A DNA stretch of 32,969 nt from NCBI GenBank assembly GCA_021737045.1, contig JAIPES010000020.1, forward strand, positions 1 to 32,969, read 5' to 3'. Source of the DNA: Desulfobacteraceae bacterium (GTDB taxonomy: Bacteria > Desulfobacterota > Desulfobacteria > Desulfobacterales > Desulfosalsimonadaceae). The notes beneath the pieces were generated by a model. That model was not told where the DNA came from and searched no databases. It saw nothing but the letters and a program-made list of their open reading frames with translations. Shown here piece by piece: positions 1 through 6,961 of this stretch (within the stretch, counting starts at the first letter, position 1; each line of letters begins with the position of its first letter). The position numbers were made by a program, and so were the translations under genes.

Positions 1-41
1 TCAGCGGTGGAATCGCAAACCAACGCAATCTTTTTTGCCAT
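1..41 (-). CDS. DegV-family protein, N-terminus only (partial)
   Basis: Only the first 13 codons lie inside the window; the gene runs leftward off the edge. They read MAKKIALVCDSTA. A short beta strand followed by (T/C)DSTAD is the usual beginning of DegV-family fatty-acid-binding proteins, which in Firmicutes act as FakB partners of a fatty-acid kinase. An AAAGGAG ribosome binding site lies 7 bases before the ATG, and a good promoter lies further upstream on the same strand, so the start is well supported. The family call rests on very few residues. Another protein with a similar first strand cannot be excluded. Confidence 0.5.
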   Translation of the reverse strand, partial: MAKKIALVCDSTA

Positions 42-138
42 ATAAAAACTCCTTTCCATTAATCAGGACCGCGCGGGCCGTCCCTTTGCAGTGCAGAACC
101 AATTGCCTCTGTTTTTAAACAATTTTCAAAGGTTGCAT

Positions 139-167
139 TTTATAGCAATTTTGTATACACTTGTAAA
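139..167 (-). promoter_or_regulatory. Sigma-70-type promoter of the DegV-like gene
   Basis: Read on the minus strand, TTTACA (167-162) is followed after exactly 17 bases by TATAAA (144-139). Both boxes match the consensus at five of six positions and the spacing is ideal. Transcription would start near 132 and leave a leader of about 90 bases before the ATG at 41. The long palindromic repeat begins only four bases upstream of the -35 box. Confidence 0.6.
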
Positions 168-170
168 GAA

Positions 171-297
171 TTGATGGCGCCGTAAAAAGTGCAATATCTG
201 CGTTACGCGCAATTTCTCAGAATTTCACGTACGGATAAGTACGCTGTATTCTTCGAAATTACGCAAGCCTTGATCTTGAACTTTTTACGGCACCATC
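171..297. repeat. Long imperfect palindrome (dispersed repeat element)
   Basis: The outer arms are GATGGCGCCGTAAAAAGT (173-190) and ACTTTTTACGGCACCATC (280-297), with one mismatch. Inside them, GCGCAATTTC..AGAAT pairs with ATTCTT.GAAATTACGC, and the centre has CGTAC-GGATAA-GTACG. The whole 127 bases can therefore fold back into one long hairpin with a few bulges. There is no coding capacity and no transposase. Similar palindromes ending in TTTTTACGG..CCATCA are, as far as I recall, common in Desulfobacterota genomes. A MITE-like or REP-like element is the likeliest identity; what moves it is unknown. Confidence 0.75.
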
Positions 298-305
298 TGA
301 AATCA

Positions 306-326
306 GACTTTTTACGGGGCCATCAA
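306..326. repeat. Partial second copy of the repeat arm
   Basis: GACTTTTTACGG followed by GGCCATCAA repeats the right arm of the neighbouring palindrome, in the same orientation and only nine bases beyond it. It has no matching left arm of its own nearby. This suggests a nested or decayed copy, or an arm duplicated during insertion. Confidence 0.6.
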
Positions 327-416
327 GGGTTTGATGAAACCGACTGCACAGACGCAGACGCAAATAATCGCGCAAAACAGCCCGAATGCTGTCCGGGCTG
401 TGGTTTCAATCCGGTG

Positions 417-445
417 TTGATATTTTTTAGAGAAATCGATATTCT
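417..445 (+). promoter_or_regulatory. Candidate promoter of the M23 peptidase gene
   Basis: TTGATA (417-422), a 17-base spacer, then TATTCT (440-445). The -35 box matches five of six consensus positions and the -10 box four of six. The predicted start near 452 gives a leader of about 75 bases that contains a hairpin. No better candidate was seen closer to the gene. Confidence 0.4.
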
Positions 446-462
446 GTTTTAAGGTAATATGT

Positions 463-493
463 GCCGGACAGGCCGGATGGCTGCCTGTCGGGC
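463..493 (+). promoter_or_regulatory. Hairpin in the leader of the M23 peptidase gene
   Basis: GCCGGACAGG (463-472) can pair with CCTGTCGGGC (484-493) with one mismatch around an 11-base loop. It lies between the candidate promoter and the ribosome binding site. No T tract follows, so it is not a terminator. Its role is unknown; it could affect leader stability or translation. Confidence 0.35.
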
Positions 494-525
494 CGAAGTA
501 ATTTGATGGCAACAGGAAAAATGCT

Positions 526-2013
526 ATGATTTATACGCCTTATCATTATCGGCGCTGCATTGGCTGTCTGGGCAGGTCCCGGGCCAGGAAAAAAACGGCA
601 AAAAAAGCCGTTGGTGGATTGTTTGTCATTGCCCTGCTGTTGTGCGCATCTCTGATGCTCCGGGACAATCCCGCCTCTCTGCCCGGAATCTCAGATTGTG
701 CCGCTTTCCCGGAGCGTACCCCGAACAAAGAATTGCTCCGTCCCGTGACTACAGATACTGCAGCTGCAACAGCAGAGGCTGCAGATGCAAAGGCCCCCCC
801 GGTCATGGAAAATCATCCCGGCGCCAGGCAGATATGGGATCAGGATTTTGGATCCACTCTTGAGGAAACCAGGGTCAGGGTTGCAGCCGGTGATACGCTT
901 TATCAAATCCTGTGTAAAAAGGGTCTGGGCAGCCGGGAGGCTTATGATTTGACACAGGCCATGCGGCCGGTTTTTAATCCGGCGCAACTGCGCCAGGGCC
1001 AGGAACTGTCCATGGGTTTTGTCCGGGGTCCCCAGGGAAGCGACATGCTGCAGGTGTTAACGCTTTCGCTGGATGCCAAAACCAGGGTTGAGGTAATGCG
1101 CGGCAATGACCAATGTTTCAAAGCCCGCAGGGTGGAGCGTCAATTGCAGAAACGTCCGGCCCGGTTTGCTGCAGAGGTCAGTTCCAGCCTTTACCAGGCG
1201 GCCCGGGATCAGGGCTTGCCCATTTCGGTATTAATGAAACTGATCCGGGTTTATTCCTATGATGTGGATTTTCAGCGTGACCTGCACTCCGGAGACCGGG
1301 TTGAAATTTTATACGAGGAAAAAACCACCCCCGAAGGCCGGCGGGTTGAAGCCGGAGATATTCTGTACGCCGCCATTCGAACCAATGGCAGGACCCTTCG
1401 GGTATACAGGCATGAAACAAAGGAGGGAAATGCCAGGTTTTTTGATTCCGAGGGCAACAGTGTGCGCAAGGCGTTGATGGTCACCCCCATTGACGGTGCT
1501 GCCATCAGTTCCGGATACGGCATGCGCAGGCACCCGATTCTCGGATACAATAGGATGCATAAGGGTCTGGATTTTGCAGCCCCGAAGGGCACGCCCATCA
1601 TGGCAGGCGGGGACGGGGTTGTCACCTATGCCGGTCCCCGGGGCTCTTACGGCAACTATGTGCATATCCGGCATCCCAATAACTATGAAACCGTGTATGC
1701 CCACATGAGCAGGCATGCCCAGGGTATTCAATCCGGAAAACGGGTCAAACAGGGCGATACCATCGGCTATGTCGGCTCCACCGGCAGATCCACCGGACCG
1801 CACCTGCATTATGAAATCCGGCATGCCGGCAAAAGCATTAATCCCTCCACTCTGAAAGCTCCGCCGGGCCGCGGCCTGGAAGGCGATGAAATGCAAAGAT
1901 TTCTGGCTACCAAGGGGCATCTGGAAAACCTCTATGCTTCTCTTGCTGATTCGTCAAAACTGGCCCTGGCCAAGGCGCCTGATGAGCAACAGAAATTTCC
2001 GGCAAAAAATTAA
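526..2013 (+). CDS. Membrane-anchored M23 (LytM-type) peptidoglycan endopeptidase
   Basis: A 495-residue protein predicted to cut peptide cross-links in the periplasm. A basic N-terminus is followed by one membrane segment (about residues 28-45). Next comes a LysM/OapA-like segment (about 110-165, VRVAAGDTLYQIL) and a middle domain of the kind seen in Csd3/MepM-type enzymes. The C-terminal M23 domain spans about 325-445. All zinc and catalytic residues are present: H345 and D349 in HKGLD, H393 in YAHM, and H426/H428 in GPHLHYE, so it should be an active metallopeptidase. The ATG at 526 follows a CAGGAAAA ribosome binding site; an ATG at 521 meets a stop after two codons. Nothing downstream is closely coupled. 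It contrasts with the EnvC-type protein at 8517, whose site is degenerate. Confidence 0.9.
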   Translation: MIYTPYHYRRCIGCLGRSRARKKTAKKAVGGLFVIALLLCASLMLRDNPASLPGISDCAAFPERTPNKELLRPVTTDTAAATAEAADAKAPPVMENHPGARQIWDQDFGSTLEETRVRVAAGDTLYQILCKKGLGSREAYDLTQAMRPVFNPAQLRQGQELSMGFVRGPQGSDMLQVLTLSLDAKTRVEVMRGNDQCFKARRVERQLQKRPARFAAEVSSSLYQAARDQGLPISVLMKLIRVYSYDVDFQRDLHSGDRVEILYEEKTTPEGRRVEAGDILYAAIRTNGRTLRVYRHETKEGNARFFDSEGNSVRKALMVTPIDGAAISSGYGMRRHPILGYNRMHKGLDFAAPKGTPIMAGGDGVVTYAGPRGSYGNYVHIRHPNNYETVYAHMSRHAQGIQSGKRVKQGDTIGYVGSTGRSTGPHLHYEIRHAGKSINPSTLKAPPGRGLEGDEMQRFLATKGHLENLYASLADSSKLALAKAPDEQQKFPAKN

Positions 2014-2199
2014 AAGCGCGCACTGTTTCTTCCCGGACCCAATACAGATTCCGAAAAACGGCAAAATCACCTTTGACGACGAGCCAAAAAAGCCATAGTT
2101 TTATTATATATTGTTGCCGGGATTTGTTGAACAATATTCGGGCGCTGATGCCGGGCGCTGAAAGCACACTCCAACCTGCCGGAAAAGGGATGCATCCTT

Positions 2200-3144
2200 A
2201 TGGGAAACCTGAGTTTCAGTTCAAGAATGCACAGGATTGTCGTTGTTGTTGTTATTCTTTTTTTGCTTGGGGTTCTGGCGTTTTTGGCATGGCATCGGTT
2301 CATGCAGTGGCATGAAGACCGGGTGGATTCGGCTGTCTTGCAGGAACGGCAAAAGCAGGAGCAAAAACGGGAGCAGATCGAGCAGAAACAGGTGCTTGAC
2401 TGGCTGGAAGAAAAATCCGGCCGCCGCGAATCCGAAGAACTCTCTGAGTCCCGGATGCGGGAAGTCTTTGGGGAGCCGGTGTTGAGTGAAAGCCCTGGTA
2501 TGGAATCCCGAAGTTCCTCCTGCCGCCGGCTTGAGCGCAAAATCGAGGCGTTTTTTGCTTACCTGGATAAAAAGCGGAATGTCGGGGCCAGGGGCTCTGA
2601 ACAGAAACAGAAATCCTATGATGTCTTTGAACAGATCCTGGCGGACCTGATTGCCAAGCCGCCTCTGATCAATGATGAAACCCGGGACCTGGTGAGCCTG
2701 ATGCGCAATCAGGCTCATTTTTTCCGCACCCTGAACAAACAGCGGGTGGAACTGGTCCTGGAAATTCTGCGGTCGGAAAAGGACGTGGTGGAGCCGGCAA
2801 TGGCCGATTTTTACGATTACTACGTCTATAAGCAGTGTTGCAGGCAGAGTTCAAAGGATTGTATTTCTGAGGAAAGCCTGTATCGTTATGCCGGATTTTT
2901 CCTTGATACCCTCTCGGGCAAGAGCTATCTGATGCGCCGGCATCCCGTGGTGCGCACTTTGATCCGGTACTACTCCGTGCTGATCCTTGACCTGGCCAAT
3001 GAGCAGGGATTAAACCGCCACGGCATTGACATCCGGCCTCATATAAAGCTGGTGTTAAATGATGTTGTGGCCCAGGAAGACCTGATTTTTCAGCAGCGGT
3101 ATATCCGACAATTGCGGGATCTTCAGGAAAAATACCGGTTCTAA
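2200..3144 (+). CDS. Hypothetical membrane protein with a coiled-coil stalk
   Basis: I do not recognise this 314-residue protein. It has one hydrophobic segment at about residues 12-31, rich in valine and leucine. A Q/E/K/R-rich stretch (about 45-75) then looks like a coiled coil, and a mostly helical, charged remainder has no motif I can name. The topology suggests a single-pass protein with a large soluble part, cytoplasmic or periplasmic. Two adjacent cysteines occur in KQCCRQSSKDC near residue 225. The ATG at 2200 has AAAAGGGA about nine bases upstream. The preceding 186 bases hold nothing notable. Codon use and length support a real gene; the function is unknown. Confidence 0.7.
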   Translation: MGNLSFSSRMHRIVVVVVILFLLGVLAFLAWHRFMQWHEDRVDSAVLQERQKQEQKREQIEQKQVLDWLEEKSGRRESEELSESRMREVFGEPVLSESPGMESRSSSCRRLERKIEAFFAYLDKKRNVGARGSEQKQKSYDVFEQILADLIAKPPLINDETRDLVSLMRNQAHFFRTLNKQRVELVLEILRSEKDVVEPAMADFYDYYVYKQCCRQSSKDCISEESLYRYAGFFLDTLSGKSYLMRRHPVVRTLIRYYSVLILDLANEQGLNRHGIDIRPHIKLVLNDVVAQEDLIFQQRYIRQLRDLQEKYRF

Positions 3145-3238
3145 CAGCTGTTGGCGGGGCTACGGAGGCCCGGGAAAACCGGGAGTCCTGAAACGCAAAA
3201 AACCTTTTGAAAACCATAACAGATTAAGGGGTATGGTG

Positions 3239-3505
3239 ATGACGGAACAATGGGAAAAGGATCTGTCCTGCGCGGTTTCCTGCACCCGGTGCAATACCGC
3301 CCTTGCCGCCGCTGACCGGCGCATTCTTTCAGTTTACACCCATGCACCCATCTGCATGGCCTGCAAGAAAAAAGAGGAAAGCCGGCCGGATTACGAGGAA
3401 ACCTCCCGGCAGATGATCGGGCAGTGCATGGCTGAAACCGAGGCCGCCTGGTCGGATCCGGGGGGGTATTGCTTTTATCATTTTTATCCGTTTACCTGTG
3501 AATAA
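3239..3505 (+). CDS. Small cysteine-rich protein with a zinc-ribbon-like pattern
   Basis: An 88-residue protein with eight cysteines (11, 15, 18, 39, 42, 63, 78, 87). CTRC (15-18) and CMAC (39-42) are spaced like a zinc ribbon or a rubredoxin-like knuckle. The C-terminus, GGYCFYHFYPFTC, is rich in aromatics and cysteine. I chose the ATG at 3239 because AAGGGG (3226-3231) lies seven bases before it. An in-frame ATG at 3233 would leave only one base. It follows the coiled-coil gene by 94 bases and ends 14 bases before the convergent ubiE gene. Its function is unknown; metal binding is an inference from the cysteine spacing. Confidence 0.65.
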   Translation: MTEQWEKDLSCAVSCTRCNTALAAADRRILSVYTHAPICMACKKKEESRPDYEETSRQMIGQCMAETEAAWSDPGGYCFYHFYPFTCE

Positions 3506-3526
3506 AAGCCAGGCCTGTTTCAGGCC
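3501..3526 (-). terminator. Possible terminator of ubiE
   Basis: Read on the minus strand, GGCCTG-AAA-CAGGCC is followed by TGGCTTTTATT. The stem is only six pairs and overlaps the ubiE stop codon, and the T tract is interrupted, so termination is plausible but not certain. On the plus strand no T tract follows. Confidence 0.35.
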
Positions 3527-4251
3527 GGTCTCCGCCCGGTGTACAGGGTGGCAATACCAGCGGATAGCCCCTTCCAGCCCACATTTTCGAACCCGGCGCT
3601 TTCCATGAGCCCGGCAAAAGCCCGGGGCCGGGGGAAGCTGAGTACGGACTCGGGCAGATACTGGTAAGCCCGCATGTTTTGGGAAAAAAGACCGCCCACG
3701 GCCGGCAGGATTTTTTTGAAGTAAAGCAGGTACAATTCCCTCAGTATCCCTGCACGGGGGGTGGACAGTTCAAGTACGGCCATTACCCCGCCGGGCCGCA
3801 GCAGTCTGAAAAATTGCTCCAGGGCCAGGTCCCGCCTGGCGATGTTTCTGATGCCGAATGCAATGGAGATACCGTCAAAGCTTTGCTGTACAAACGGCGG
3901 ATGCAGGGCGTCTGCAGCCAGCAGCCGCCCCTCTGGGTTTCTGCCCGCCTGCCTGCTCTTCCTGGCGGCAATGCCCAGCATTTCCGTTGAAAAATCAATG
4001 CCGCAAAGCCGGGCCCCGGGTTTCTGGCGCCATATTTCAAGCATCACGTCTCCGGTGCCGCAGGCCGCATCCAGGACCCTGGCGTTTTGGCCAAGATCCA
4101 TGGCCGCCACGAGCCGCCGCCGCCAATAGACATCCTGCCGCATGCTCAGCAGCCGGTTTAAAAAATCGTAATAAGGCGCAATGGCGCCAAACATGCTTTT
4201 GACAAAGCCGGGAGGATTGTTTTTGCTCATTGACAATTCCATTTGATGCAT
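3520..4251 (-). CDS. ubiE: Demethylmenaquinone methyltransferase
   Basis: A 243-residue SAM-dependent methyltransferase for the last step of menaquinone synthesis (MenG/UbiE). The family signature is present as YDFLNRLLSMRQD (about residues 28-40). The SAM-binding loop VLDAACGTGD (about 59-68), FGIRNI (about 133-138) and LLRPGG (about 150) also fit. Start choice is between ATG 4251, with AGGA five bases upstream, and ATG 4230 (MSKNN), with a weaker GGA; I kept the longer form. It stands alone, convergent with the small cysteine-rich gene. Its product is the quinone that the Qmo complex in this window would oxidise. Ubiquinone synthesis is unlikely in an anaerobic sulfate reducer. Confidence 0.9.
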   Translation of the reverse strand: MHQMELSMSKNNPPGFVKSMFGAIAPYYDFLNRLLSMRQDVYWRRRLVAAMDLGQNARVLDAACGTGDVMLEIWRQKPGARLCGIDFSTEMLGIAARKSRQAGRNPEGRLLAADALHPPFVQQSFDGISIAFGIRNIARRDLALEQFFRLLRPGGVMAVLELSTPRAGILRELYLLYFKKILPAVGGLFSQNMRAYQYLPESVLSFPRPRAFAGLMESAGFENVGWKGLSAGIATLYTGRRPA

Positions 4252-4431
4252 TATTGTCCTGTTGTTAACATCCTGGTGTATTTATGATGCCGCCTTTGGC
4301 TTGATACTTTTCATAGCACAACATGTACAGGCTGCAAAAGACTTGCTTTGTTTCCGCGAAATTTGATAAGAAATTCGTTGCACCGCACCAGCGGGCGACA
4401 AAACCCACAACAGAAAACCGGTTAATCAGAT

Positions 4432-5592
4432 ATGAGTGAAAAACGGGACTATTACGAGGTTCTCGGCGTTGACAGAAACGTTGATTCCGCTGAATTAAAA
4501 ACCAAGTACCGTAAAATTGCCCTGAAGTACCATCCGGACCGCAATCCCGGTGACCAAGAGGCCGAAGAGCGATTCAAGGAAGCCGCAGAAGCCTATGAGG
4601 TGCTTTCCAATCCGGAAAAGCGGCAGCTTTATGACCAGTTCGGCCATCAGGCATTTGAAAACGGCGGCAGAGGCGGCCAGGCCGGCGGATTTCGGGATTT
4701 TGAGGATATTTTTTCCAGCTTTGGCGACATTTTCGAGGATTTTTTCGGATTCCGCTCCGGTGGCCGTGGTGGACAAACCCGTGCCAGGCGGGGCTCGGAT
4801 CTGCGCTATGACTTGAAAATTGATTTTAACGACGCGGCCTTTGGCAGGGAAACCGAGCTGGATCTGGAAAAAATGGTGGTTTGCGACGAATGCCATGGCT
4901 CCGGCGCCAGGCCCGGTACCGAGGCCCGCACCTGTGATCAGTGCCGGGGAACCGGACAATTCGTGCGCAGCCAGGGCTTTTTTTCCGTTAAAAGTGTTTG
5001 TCCCCGGTGCCGGGGCCAGGGCACCATCATTACCGATCCGTGCCCCAAATGTCAGGGGCAGAAACAGGTGGTGGCACGCAAAAAAGTGGAATTGAAAATA
5101 CCGGCCGGCGTGGACAGCGACTCCCGGCTGCGGCTGGCCGGAGAAGGCGAGCCCGGGGTCAACGGCGGTCCTCCCGGGGATCTGTACGTGTTCATCCATG
5201 TCAAGCCCCATGAAACTTTTGAGCGCCGGGGAAACGACGTTGTCTGTAAGGTGGAGCTTTCCTTTGTTCAGGCGGCCCTGGGAGATGAAATCGTGGTGCC
5301 CACCCTCACGGGCGAAGAAACCATCCAGGTGCCAAAAGGCACCCAGTACGGGGATACCATCAGCCTTACCAACTACGGGATCCCGTCTCTGCGCACGGGG
5401 CTGCCCGGGGATCAGATCGTGGAGGTGATCCTTAAAACCCCCAGAAACATGAGCAAGCGTCAGGAAGAGCTCATGCACGAGTATCTTGAGCTGGAATCTG
5501 AAAAACTGACATCCCGGATCAAACGGATTTTCACCAAAACCGGAGGCGGGTCGGCAAAATCGGCAAAATCAGCCAAAGCCGCCAAGTCCTGA
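4432..5592 (+). CDS. dnaJ: Chaperone protein DnaJ (type I Hsp40)
   Basis: A 386-residue co-chaperone that delivers unfolded proteins to DnaK and stimulates its ATPase. The J domain (1-70) carries HPD at 34-36. A Gly/Phe-rich linker with EDIFSSFGDIFEDFFGF follows, then four zinc motifs between C151 and about residue 211. Motifs one to three are canonical (CDECHGSG, CDQCRGTG, CPRCRGQG). The fourth reads CPKCQGQK, with the last glycine replaced but both cysteines kept. The C-terminal substrate domains look complete. The tail is a short SAK repeat encoded by a 9-base tandem repeat. No strong Shine-Dalgarno sequence precedes the ATG, and neither dnaK nor grpE is nearby. Confidence 0.95.
   Translation: MSEKRDYYEVLGVDRNVDSAELKTKYRKIALKYHPDRNPGDQEAEERFKEAAEAYEVLSNPEKRQLYDQFGHQAFENGGRGGQAGGFRDFEDIFSSFGDIFEDFFGFRSGGRGGQTRARRGSDLRYDLKIDFNDAAFGRETELDLEKMVVCDECHGSGARPGTEARTCDQCRGTGQFVRSQGFFSVKSVCPRCRGQGTIITDPCPKCQGQKQVVARKKVELKIPAGVDSDSRLRLAGEGEPGVNGGPPGDLYVFIHVKPHETFERRGNDVVCKVELSFVQAALGDEIVVPTLTGEETIQVPKGTQYGDTISLTNYGIPSLRTGLPGDQIVEVILKTPRNMSKRQEELMHEYLELESEKLTSRIKRIFTKTGGGSAKSAKSAKAAKS
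5551..5589 (+). repeat. 9-base tandem repeat at the 3' end of dnaJ
   Basis: TCGGCAAAA is repeated exactly twice, then continues in degenerate form as TCAGCCAAA and GCCGCCAAG, encoding Ser/Ala-Ala-Lys units just before the stop codon. It looks like slippage expansion. Copy number may vary between strains, with little effect on the folded chaperone. Confidence 0.6.
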
Positions 5593-5595
5593 TGA

Positions 5596-5621
5596 GCCTG
5601 TAAAAAGTCTTTTTTACAGGC
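5596..5621. repeat. Perfect hairpin after dnaJ sharing the repeat-family core
   Basis: GCCTGTAAAAA (5596-5606) and TTTTTACAGGC (5611-5621) form a perfect 11-pair stem with a 4-base loop, three bases after the dnaJ stop codon. The TAAAAA/TTTTTA core resembles the dispersed repeat family, but the CCATCA end is missing. It could protect or terminate the dnaJ transcript. Because the T run lies inside the stem and no free T run follows, it is not a typical intrinsic terminator. Confidence 0.5.
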
Positions 5622-5625
5622 AGTG

Positions 5626-5653
5626 TTAAGTTTTAAGTGATTAAGTGTTAAGT
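5626..5653 (+). repeat. Four copies of TTAAGT in 28 bases
   Basis: TTAAGT occurs at 5626, 5633, 5641 and 5648, spaced 7, 8 and 7 bases. The surrounding sequence is A+T-rich, unlike the G+C-rich genes around it. The region lies between dnaJ and queD. It may be simple slippage or a cluster of short protein sites; nothing in the sequence decides between these. Confidence 0.5.
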
Positions 5654-5757
5654 AAAATCAATAAGTTATTTGTTTATTGGTTGGCGGTTATCTCCGATTT
5701 GAGACTTCCAAGGAACCCCGGCCGCAGGGCTTCCTTCCTGCAACAACAGCGGACGCG

Positions 5758-5784
5758 GTAAAAAGCTTTTTACGATTCCATCAA
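5758..5784. repeat. Short copy of the palindromic repeat upstream of queD
   Basis: GTAAAAAGCTTTTTAC (5758-5773) is a perfect palindrome in which the two family arms meet with no internal loop. It is followed by GATTCCATCAA, the family end. The copy stops 24 bases before the queD start codon and would lie in the queD leader. It looks like a minimal or internally deleted version of the 171-297 element. Confidence 0.6.
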
Positions 5785-5808
5785 GTCCTGACAAAAGGAA
5801 TTGCTCAG

Positions 5809-6186
5809 ATGTACGAACTCAAAGTGGTCAACCGGTTTGCCGCCGCTCACCAGTTGAAGATGGTCACGGAAAAATGCGAAAACCTCCATGGCCACAACTG
5901 GAAGGTGGAGCTTTTCGTGGCTGGGGAAAAATTGCAGGATTCCGGGGTGTTAATGGATTTCGGCATCATCAAGAAACGGCTCGGGGCAATCATTGACAGC
6001 CTGGATCACAAGTTTTTAAACGAACTGCCGGCCTTTGCCGATGCCAATCCCTCTTCGGAAACCATTGCCCGCTACATTGCCGATGCCTTTACAGAGCGCA
6101 TTGAGCCCGGAGAGGGGATTTTTGTCTCCCGGGTCCATGTCTGGGAATCCGATGACGCGTGCGCGGCTTACCGGCCGTCCCGGTAG
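5809..6186 (+). CDS. queD: 6-carboxy-tetrahydropterin synthase (QueD)
   Basis: A 125-residue enzyme of the PTPS/QueD family. It converts dihydroneopterin triphosphate to 6-carboxytetrahydropterin, the second step of queuosine and 7-deazaguanine synthesis. The zinc histidines are H14, H27 and H29 (AAHQ and HGHNW). The catalytic C23 (KCENLHGH), D66-H67 (DHKFLN) and E113 are in place, as is the PSSE motif. I chose ATG 5809 because AAGGA lies nine bases upstream and the family normally begins close to this strand. The open frame extends further upstream only through repeat sequence. Its end overlaps the convergent pyrE gene by 19 bases. No other queuosine gene is in the window. Confidence 0.92.
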   Translation: MYELKVVNRFAAAHQLKMVTEKCENLHGHNWKVELFVAGEKLQDSGVLMDFGIIKKRLGAIIDSLDHKFLNELPAFADANPSSETIARYIADAFTERIEPGEGIFVSRVHVWESDDACAAYRPSR

Positions 6187-6728
6187 GCGGCCAGCAGTTC
6201 GGTGCGGGTGACAATGGAGCGGACCTCGGGCACAGCTTTTTGGATATTTTCCGCTCCTCCTTCCTCGCGGTCCACCAGCAGTACCACGCAATCAACGAAA
6301 AGCCCTTCGCTGCGCGCCCTTTCTATGGCCTTCAGCGATGATCCGCCCGTGGTGGCCACGTCTTCAACGATTGCCACCCGCTGTCCGGCCGACAGATCCC
6401 CCTCAATCCACTTGACAATGCCGTGGTCCTTTTGGGTTTTGCGGATGGAAAAAGCCGCAAACGGTGCGCCCCGGGTTTCCGAGATCAGGGATGCGGCTAC
6501 GGCAATGGGGTCTGCGCCGAATGTCATGCCGCCCACCGCTTCAATGGAGCGGTCTTTTAAGGCGTCAAACACAAGGTGCCCGATGAGATAAAGCCCCCGG
6601 GAACTGAGCGTGACAGGTTTGCAATTGATGTAATAATGGCTCGTTTGCCCTGAGGCCAGCTTGAAAACCGGCTCCTCGGAGAATTGAAATGATTTTTTGC
6701 ATAAAAGGTCAATGAGTTCGTTTTTCAT
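6168..6728 (-). CDS. pyrE: Orotate phosphoribosyltransferase
   Basis: A 186-residue cytoplasmic enzyme joining orotate to PRPP to give OMP in pyrimidine synthesis. The PRPP-binding motif [13 protein letters not shown] lies at about 118-130. [12 protein letters not shown] (26-37) and the flexible-loop region RKTQKDHG (96-103) fit the family. Length is normal. The gene is read leftward from the region it shares with ftsE, and its last 19 bases overlap the end of queD on the other strand. Only a weak AGGC precedes the ATG. Other pyr genes are absent here. Confidence 0.95.
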   Translation of the reverse strand: MKNELIDLLCKKSFQFSEEPVFKLASGQTSHYYINCKPVTLSSRGLYLIGHLVFDALKDRSIEAVGGMTFGADPIAVAASLISETRGAPFAAFSIRKTQKDHGIVKWIEGDLSAGQRVAIVEDVATTGGSSLKAIERARSEGLFVDCVVLLVDREEGGAENIQKAVPEVRSIVTRTELLAAYRDGR

Positions 6729-6800
6729 GGGTTACGCCTGCTTTTGGGCTGTTGTCATATGTTTTGCGATGTTTTCGGGTTTCCCGGCCGGGAGAAAGAG

Positions 6801-6829
6801 TTGATTTCAAGTGCGAATTCCGATAAAAA
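6801..6829 (+). promoter_or_regulatory. Candidate promoter of the ftsE operon
   Basis: TTGATT (6801-6806), a 17-base spacer and TAAAAA (6824-6829). The predicted start near 6836 falls inside the left arm of the hairpin at 6833-6878, so the transcript would begin with structure. The remaining leader to ftsE is about 125 bases. Confidence 0.4.
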
Positions 6830-6832
6830 TAT

Positions 6833-6878
6833 CCCCCACTGATTGGAAGAAGCCGTATCAAATAAGCCTCAGTGGGGG
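6833..6878 (+). promoter_or_regulatory. Ten-pair hairpin between pyrE and ftsE
   Basis: CCCCCACTGA (6833-6842) and TCAGTGGGGG (6869-6878) are perfectly complementary around a 26-base loop. It lies upstream of both divergent genes, so it cannot terminate either. It may be a 5' leader structure for ftsE, a small RNA, or a protein-binding inverted repeat. Confidence 0.45.
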
Positions 6879-6961
6879 TGTGTCAGGAAAAACCGGAGCA
6901 GCCCTCCCTGCACGATTGAATTGAGCAATAACAGGAAACAGGCCTGCCGTCAATATAAACC

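Larger units (their letters stand above)
42..525. other. Divergent intergenic region (484 bases)
   Basis: This gap between the leftward DegV-like gene and the rightward M23 peptidase gene has no convincing coding sequence. It holds a sigma-70-like promoter for the left gene, a long palindromic repeat, a second partial repeat copy, a candidate promoter for the right gene and a hairpin in that gene's leader. A small stem (CAGCCCG at 378-384 with CGGGCTG at 394-400) lies between the repeat and the right-hand promoter and has no T tract. Open frames here run through the palindrome and look spurious. Confidence 0.8.

Noticed and set aside
189-452. Open frame of 87 codons in the first intergenic region
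   Set aside because: It runs through the long palindrome and both repeat arms, has no ribosome binding site and resembles no protein family.
5596-5621. Intrinsic terminator after dnaJ
   Set aside because: The T run is inside the stem and no free T run follows the hairpin, so I listed it as a repeat-like hairpin instead.
5677-5808. Upstream extension of queD
   Set aside because: The extra 44 residues are encoded by intergenic and repeat sequence, while ATG 5809 has a good ribosome binding site and fits the family start.
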